Part shown: one piece after another, positions 5,508 to 9,440 of the stretch
Position numbering within the stretch: position 1 is the first letter of the stretch
Layout: every line of letters starts with the position of its first letter
NCBI GenBank assembly: GCA_041501225.1
Contig: JBGQNR010000242.1
Location: 1-9,440, forward strand
Direction: 5' to 3'
Origin: JAFNAG01 sp041501225
GTDB lineage: Bacteria; Acidobacteriota; UBA6911
DNA: 9,440 nt
Notes under the pieces: model-generated
What the model saw: only the letters and a program-made list of their open reading frames with translations
The model's database searches: none
What the model was told of the DNA's origin: nothing
Program-made: the position numbers and the translations under genes

Positions 5508-6059
5508 ATGGACTGCCGACAATGTACTGATGACCTGACGGCGTATATGGATGGGGAACTCGAGGGTGCCGTCGCCGAAGAAATGCGCATTCACCTGGCA
5601 AAGTGCCCGCCATGCCATGAGGAGTATCGGGATCTGAGAGACTCGACTGCCTTGGTGGTGGCGCACGCCAGGGAACTCGAGCCGGTCCCGGAAATCTGGA
5701 ACAACCTGCGTAATCGCATCGCCGAGATGCCCCCGCCTTCAAGCTCATTCGGTTTTTTCCAGTTCCTGGTCGTCAATCGGTGGGCCGCTGCGGTCACGAC
5801 CCTGGCGGCGACGATCGTGCTCACCATCGGCATGTGGAGCTACATTCAGTACCAGCAGTCGCGGAGCGAACTCGAATCGTCGTTGAACGGGTACGTCCGG
5901 ATCCGAGCCGTCGCCGAGCGGCTTCACAGCAAACAGTTGACCGAAGCTGAAAATGCCCCCCTCAACATGCACTACTTTGGCCCCAAGAACATGGAAAATC
6001 CGTTCGCCGAGATACGACCCGTTTCGTTCACCAATCCCTTCAGGTCGGAGGACAGATGA
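5508..6059 (+). CDS. Zinc-finger anti-sigma factor, single membrane helix
   Basis: A 183-residue protein whose first 50 residues match the ZAS anti-sigma domain: the motif H29-x3-C33-x2-C36 (HLAKCPPC), preceded by an extra C3-x2-C6 pair. One transmembrane segment lies at about 91-110 (RWAAAVTTLAATIVLTIGMW), followed by a periplasmic part of about 70 residues without a recognised domain. The cytoplasmic ZAS domain should hold the upstream ECF sigma factor inactive, and the outer part could sense an envelope signal. It starts 12 nt after the sigma stop with AAGGGG upstream, and its stop overlaps the next gene in an ATGA arrangement, so the three genes form one operon. The family call is secure; the signal is unknown. 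Confidence 0.92.
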   Translation: MDCRQCTDDLTAYMDGELEGAVAEEMRIHLAKCPPCHEEYRDLRDSTALVVAHARELEPVPEIWNNLRNRIAEMPPPSSSFGFFQFLVVNRWAAAVTTLAATIVLTIGMWSYIQYQQSRSELESSLNGYVRIRAVAERLHSKQLTEAENAPLNMHYFGPKNMENPFAEIRPVSFTNPFRSEDR

Positions 6060-6550
6060 GGATCGGCAGCGCTCTTGATCGCAGACATTTCCTCGCCGGC
6101 ACCTTCCTCGCCTTCACCGCCGGCTTGGCGGTACCACGACTGCCGGCACAGGAGTCGGACCTCAACAAGACCCGCAGAATCGCCGAAACACAGCATGATA
6201 TCGTGATGATCCTCATCAAAAAGAAGGAATTCACCAAAGCCGCAGAGGAAGCGGACAAAATCTTTGAAATGAAGTGGCCTGAGAGTCAGGAGGCAGCGCT
6301 TAAGAAATGTCTTTTGGATTTTTCCGATCTATTCCGTCATGACCAACACCCCGAAATTGCCTTGCGCCTGCTGGATAAGCACATGAATGTTTTCAAGTCC
6401 AACAAGAACCGCGCGGAGATTTTAATGGACAAGGCCTACGTGCTCGAAGGGATGGGCCGGCATGACGAGGCGCTCGAGTGCTTTCGTGAGGCCAAGCGGC
6501 TCCTCGAGATCAAAAATTCCCCACCCACAATTCCCGAGTCCAAAAAGTAG
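6056..6550 (+). CDS. Tat-exported TPR-like protein, third gene of the ECF sigma operon
   Basis: A 164-residue protein with a twin-arginine signal: LDRRHFLAG (Arg9-Arg10, Phe12, Leu13) fits the (S/T)RRxFLK pattern, followed by a moderately hydrophobic stretch to about residue 25 and likely processing near PAQ (30-32). The mature part is helical, with one clear TPR-like unit at about 120-152 (ILMDKAYVLEGMGRHDEALE, then CFREAKRLLE) and probably degenerate repeats before it. TPRs bind other proteins. The start ATG overlaps the anti-sigma stop (ATGA), so it is translationally coupled. Its place behind an anti-sigma factor suggests a periplasmic partner of that protein's outer domain or an effector of the response; this is inference. 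An intrinsic terminator follows. I do not recognise a named family. Confidence 0.75.
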   Translation: MRIGSALDRRHFLAGTFLAFTAGLAVPRLPAQESDLNKTRRIAETQHDIVMILIKKKEFTKAAEEADKIFEMKWPESQEAALKKCLLDFSDLFRHDQHPEIALRLLDKHMNVFKSNKNRAEILMDKAYVLEGMGRHDEALECFREAKRLLEIKNSPPTIPESKK

Positions 6551-6580
6551 CCACGAAGCAGGTGAAAGACTGCTTGAAAG

Positions 6581-6610
6581 CAGCAAGCGTGTACTTCGCG
6601 GCTGTTTTTT
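6581..6610 (+). terminator. Intrinsic terminator of the ECF sigma operon
   Basis: CAGC (6581-6584) pairs with GCTG (6601-6604), and GCG (6587-6589) with CGC (6597-6599), with a small AA/G internal loop and a 7-nt apical loop. Six T follow directly (6605-6610). It lies 31 nt after the stop of the TPR-like gene and separates that operon from the mutase genes. Confidence 0.75.
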
Positions 6611-6630
6611 ACTTCATGAAGCAGCGGGAA

Positions 6631-6639
6631 TGGTATAAA
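6631..6639 (+). promoter_or_regulatory. Extended -10 promoter just before the mutase gene
   Basis: TG-G-TATAAA (6631-6639) is a near-consensus extended -10 element. The perfect palindrome CTTCATGAAG (6612-6621) sits where a -35 would be and could be an operator. Transcription would begin around 6646-6650, at or very near the ATG (6650). No Shine-Dalgarno sequence is visible, so the mRNA may be leaderless or nearly so. Confidence 0.5.
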
Positions 6640-6649
6640 TTGAAATCCC

Positions 6650-8269
6650 ATGAAAACGGTGGAAAAAGAAGCGCAAAAGCCAGTGGCACGTGAATTCACA
6701 ACGGTTTCAGGATATCCTGTCCGAGAGATTTATACTCCCCAGGATCTGCCGGCTTTCGACTGGCAGCGGGATCTGGGTGAACCCGGCTCGTTCCCGTTCA
6801 CCCGTGGTGTATACAAGAATATGTACCGCGGGCGTCTCTGGACCATGCGCCAATTCGCCGGCTTCGGCGAGGCCGAGGATACCAACCAGCGCTTCAAGTA
6901 CCTGCTCAAGCACGGGCAAACGGGTTTATCGGTGGCTTTCGATTACCCGACACTTTTCGGTTATGACTCCGACCACCCGGAATCCTACGGCGAGGTAGGT
7001 CGATGCGGTGTGGCCATCGATTCCCTGGCCGACATGGAGACTCTCTTTGACGGCATACGGCTCGACCAGGTCACGACGTCGATGACCACGAACGCTCCTG
7101 CTGCCGTTCTTTGGGCAATGTACCTGACGACCGCCGAAAAGCAGGGTGTCGACTGGAAGAACCTCTCAGGCACGATTCAGAACGACATCCTGAAAGAATA
7201 TATCGCGCAAAAGACCTTCATTTACCCCCCGCGACCCTCGATGCGCCTCATCACGGACACCATGGCGTTCGGCAGCCGTTATGTTCCGCGCTGGAATACG
7301 ATTTCGATCAGCGGGTATCACATCCGGGAGGCGGGGGCGACGGCGATTCAGGAGCTGGCCTTCACCCTGCGGGACGGAATCGAATATGTCGATTATGGAA
7401 TTCGAGCCGGGCTAAAAGTCGATGAGTTCGCACCGAGGCTCAGCTTCTTTTTCGATGTTCACAACGACTTTTTCGAAGAGATTGCCAAGCTGCGGGCGGC
7501 GCGCCGGATCTGGGCACGCACCATGAAAGAGCGATTCCAGGCCCAGGATGAGCGTTCGCTCCTGTGCCGTATTCACTGCCAGACCGCGGGCGTCTCGCTC
7601 ACCGCCCAGCAGCCCTACAACAATGTCGTACGGGTCACGATGCAGGCGCTGGCTGCGGTTCTGGGAGGTACCCAGTCGCTGCACACCAACTCCCTGGATG
7701 AAACGCTCGGGCTGCCAACCGAGAAGTCGGTCACCATCGCCCTGCGCACCCAGCAGATCATCGCTCACGAAAGCGGCGTGCCCAACACCATCGACCCCAT
7801 GGGCGGCTCCTATTTCATCGAGACCCTGACCGATGAGATGGAAGCCGCGGCCAAGACGTACTTTGAGCGCATCGACGCGATGGGAGGGATGGTCCCGGCC
7901 ATCGAGCGCGGCTATCCGCAGCGGGAGATTCAGGAATCCTCCTATCAGTTCGCACGAGCCGTCGATCGCAAGGAGAAGATCATCGTCGGTGTCAACGAGT
8001 TTGTTACCCAGGAGCAGCCGCTTGTTGACATCCTGGTGATCGAGGACGCCGTGCAGCAGCGCCAGTGGGCCAAACTGAAGAAGCTGCGGGCCGAGCGCAA
8101 CAACGAGCTCGTGGAAAAAAACCTGTCCTCATTGAAGCGTGCGGCCGAGGGTACGGAGAACCTGATGAATCCTATCCTCGACTGTGTCCGTTCCTATGCC
8201 ACCCTGGGCGAAATCTGCGATGCTTTGCGCGTCGTCTTCGGTGAATATCAGGAGCCGAGCATCTTTTAA
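6650..8269 (+). CDS. icmA: B12-dependent acyl-CoA mutase, catalytic subunit (isobutyryl-CoA mutase-like)
   Basis: A 539-residue large subunit of the methylmalonyl-CoA mutase family, made only of the substrate-binding TIM barrel; the cobalamin domain is the separate next gene. Family signatures: PFTRGVYKNMYRGRLWTMRQ near 49-68, GQTGLSVAFD at 89-98, GYDSDHP at 104-110, GTIQNDILKEY at 174-184, ISISGYH ending at His224, and QSLHTNSLDE. Aligned without gaps to Propionibacterium methylmalonyl-CoA mutase (recalled from memory), His224 equals His244, Phe69 equals Tyr89 and Gln187 equals Arg207. Tyr89/Arg207 hold the methylmalonyl carboxylate; Phe/Gln is the isobutyryl-CoA mutase pair. Ala96 is not the Asp reported for 2-hydroxyisobutyryl-CoA mutase. 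It therefore probably interconverts isobutyryl-CoA and n-butyryl-CoA. Automatic pipelines would likely write methylmalonyl-CoA mutase. The ATG at 6650 is the only sensible start despite the absent ribosome-binding site. No MeaB-like GTPase gene is in view. Confidence 0.85.
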   Translation: MKTVEKEAQKPVAREFTTVSGYPVREIYTPQDLPAFDWQRDLGEPGSFPFTRGVYKNMYRGRLWTMRQFAGFGEAEDTNQRFKYLLKHGQTGLSVAFDYPTLFGYDSDHPESYGEVGRCGVAIDSLADMETLFDGIRLDQVTTSMTTNAPAAVLWAMYLTTAEKQGVDWKNLSGTIQNDILKEYIAQKTFIYPPRPSMRLITDTMAFGSRYVPRWNTISISGYHIREAGATAIQELAFTLRDGIEYVDYGIRAGLKVDEFAPRLSFFFDVHNDFFEEIAKLRAARRIWARTMKERFQAQDERSLLCRIHCQTAGVSLTAQQPYNNVVRVTMQALAAVLGGTQSLHTNSLDETLGLPTEKSVTIALRTQQIIAHESGVPNTIDPMGGSYFIETLTDEMEAAAKTYFERIDAMGGMVPAIERGYPQREIQESSYQFARAVDRKEKIIVGVNEFVTQEQPLVDILVIEDAVQQRQWAKLKKLRAERNNELVEKNLSSLKRAAEGTENLMNPILDCVRSYATLGEICDALRVVFGEYQEPSIF

Positions 8270-8295
8270 GTGCCTCGTGCCCGACCGTGAATCCT

Positions 8296-8703
8296 ATGAC
8301 TGAGAAAATAATCCGAGTACTGGTAGCCAAACCCGGTTTGGATGGTCATGATCGAGGGGCAAAGGTGATCGCGCGCACCCTCCGGGACGCCGGCATGGAG
8401 GTAATCTACACCGGCCTGCGGCAGACCCCGGAGCAGATCATCAATGCAGCGCTTCAGGAAGATGTCGACGCCATCGGGCTGTCGATTCTCTCCGGCGCGC
8501 ACATGCACCTCTTCCCGCGCATCATGGATCTGAGGCGGGAGAAGAAGCTCGACGATGTCATGATCTTCGCAGGCGGCATCATCCCCGATCACGACATTCC
8601 CAAGCTGAAAGAAATCGGCATCGCGGAAATCTTTCCCCCCGGCAGCTCCCTTGAGGAAATCGTCACCTTCGTCAAAACCCACATCAGCGGCCACAGGACC
8701 TAA
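8296..8703 (+). CDS. icmB: B12-binding small subunit of the acyl-CoA mutase
   Basis: A 135-residue cobalamin-binding Rossmann-like subunit that pairs with the upstream catalytic subunit. The base-off/His-on motif is complete: D16-x-H18-x2-G21 in KPGLDGHDRG, with His18 the lower cobalt ligand. It is followed by the SxL loop (S63-I-L65 in IGLSILSGAH) and the GG turn (G93-G94 in FAGGIIPD), which bind the nucleotide tail. The length matches IcmB or stand-alone mutase small subunits. I prefer the ATG at 8296 (MTEKIIRVLVAKPGLDGHDRG), the usual family N-terminus. A GTG at 8287 would add three residues, and neither start has a good ribosome-binding site. The gap to the upstream stop is 26 nt, so the two genes are co-transcribed. 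The small subunit itself does not reveal the substrate. Confidence 0.93.
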   Translation: MTEKIIRVLVAKPGLDGHDRGAKVIARTLRDAGMEVIYTGLRQTPEQIINAALQEDVDAIGLSILSGAHMHLFPRIMDLRREKKLDDVMIFAGGIIPDHDIPKLKEIGIAEIFPPGSSLEEIVTFVKTHISGHRT

Positions 8704-8911
8704 TCGTCTAGACTTAAACCTTAAGGTGGAAATACTTGAAGCCAGATTGCAATAGGACTTCATTATCAGTATGTGTGTGATCTAATCAACCCACAGGTGC
8801 TTGACCGGCGTCGAGCAGGATCATTCCGCCGCACTTGCGGCCCGAAAGTTGGCAAAAACCAGGTCCGGATTAGCTGACAGAATGGATCCTGGAAATCAGC
8901 AGGAGAAGCAA

Positions 8912-9302
8912 ATGATAAGACGGCAATTTGGTGTGGCGGCAGTGGCAGTTTTTATGATTTGGGCAAGTTGCGGGCTGTTTGCCTTTGCATCCAAGATGAG
9001 ATTCACGGTTCCGCACAGTTTCATCGCGGATAGCAAAGAATATCCGGCGGGAAGTTACGAGATTTCCCAGGAGAGCACTTCGGCAAGCCAGCTGACGCTG
9101 CGCAACGTCAAAACCAACGAGACGGTCTTGGTGCGCTTTATTACGCTTGGCTCAATTGGCAGACAATCAGCCGAGCGCAGCGTTTGACGTGGCCGGGGAT
9201 ACGTATTACCTCGCAGATGTGCACTTCACGGGTGTGGACGGCTTTCACCTGCAGGGCGCACCTGGCCCGCATACGCATGCGATCTTCAAGGTGTCGAAAT
9301 AG
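8912..9302 (+). pseudogene. Small secreted protein gene broken by a frameshift
   Basis: The ATG at 8912 has AGGAG 6 nt upstream and begins a signal peptide (RRQFGVAAVAVFMIWASCGL, then FAFA, cleavage before SKMRFTVP). The mature part, with FTVPHSFI, YPAGSYEISQES and LTLRNVKTNETVLVRFIT, is typical of short beta-rich secreted proteins I associate with Acidobacteriota. The frame then breaks: after FIT (codon ending 9145) it reads an unrelated tail to a stop at 9185-9187. The next frame continues sensibly as LAQLADNQPSAAFDVAGDTY, then YLADVHFTGVDGFHLQGA, to a stop at 9300-9302. Skipping one base near 9146 restores a 129-residue protein. This may be a recent mutation, a sequencing or assembly error, or, less likely, +1 frameshifting at CTTG. 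The function is unknown. Confidence 0.65.
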
Positions 9303-9385
9303 CCGGTGACGCGCACAGATTTCCTAGGAGCCCGTCCGAGAATTAGGAGGGGCCGCGTTCCGAGCGCCGCGGGGGCAGATGCAAG

Positions 9386-9438
9386 GCGGCGCGACGCAGG
9401 CGATGTCTCGGTACATCGTCGAGGAGCGCCAACGCCGC
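9386..9438. repeat. GC-rich imperfect palindrome at the window edge
   Basis: CGATGT (9401-9406) and ACATCG (9413-9418) pair around CTCGGT, and GCGGCG (9386-9391) pairs with CGCCGC (9433-9438) outside. An adjacent CCGCG/CGCGG pair lies near 9352-9371. The DNA from 9303 on has no gene and differs in composition from the genes before it. It may be the start of a dispersed repeat or a mobile-element end, but no transposase or matching opposite end is visible because the window stops. Confidence 0.4.
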
Positions 9439-9440
9439 AG

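Noticed and set aside
7412..7768. - strand 118-codon frame inside the mutase gene
   Set aside because: Antisense shadow of the highly conserved catalytic subunit.

Overview
The window looks like chromosomal DNA from a moderately high-GC Gram-negative bacterium. Acidobacteriota or a related phylum is my best guess. The hints are a short secreted protein of a type I associate with that phylum, TCAGTAC-type and CGCAGAGG-type intergenic repeats, a LexA with an unusual operator, and a two-gene acyl-CoA mutase. No rRNA or other taxonomic marker is present, so this is inference. I see no tRNA, rRNA, CRISPR array, phage gene or transposase.

Layout. Positions 1-281 are non-coding and hold a hairpin, a heptad inverted repeat and an extended -10 promoter. 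They lead into an ADP-ribosylglycohydrolase (DraG/ARH fold) gene on the + strand (282-1262). Tail to tail with it is a PhoU-like DUF47 gene on the - strand (1337-1954), without the Pit phosphate transporter it often accompanies. About 700 bp without a convincing gene follows (1955-2668). It contains a CGCAGAGG inverted repeat, a small cluster of DnaA-box-like sequences and two adjacent dyads. Next, on the - strand, is lexA (2880-3488), with a 66-codon gene of unknown function immediately downstream (2669-2869). The lexA promoter overlaps a 46-bp inverted repeat that is very probably its own operator.

A secreted double-PDZ protein (3762-4631, - strand) is divergent from an ECF sigma factor, zinc-finger anti-sigma factor and Tat-exported TPR-like protein operon (4890-6550, + strand), which ends at a good intrinsic terminator. 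The PDZ gene is preceded by an ECF-type promoter (GGAAC-N17-CGTGT). The four genes therefore look like one cell-envelope response unit, in which the sigma factor may control the PDZ protein.

Next come the two subunits of a B12-dependent acyl-CoA mutase (6650-8269 catalytic, 8296-8703 cobalamin-binding). The catalytic subunit would normally be labelled methylmalonyl-CoA mutase. The two residues that recognise the substrate carboxylate in that enzyme are instead Phe and Gln, the isobutyryl-CoA mutase pair. The window ends with a small secreted-protein gene broken by a frameshift (8912-9302) and a GC-rich palindromic element cut by the window edge.

The points most worth a second look are the lexA operator/promoter arrangement, the acyl-CoA mutase specificity, the ECF/PDZ divergent module and the frameshifted secreted protein.
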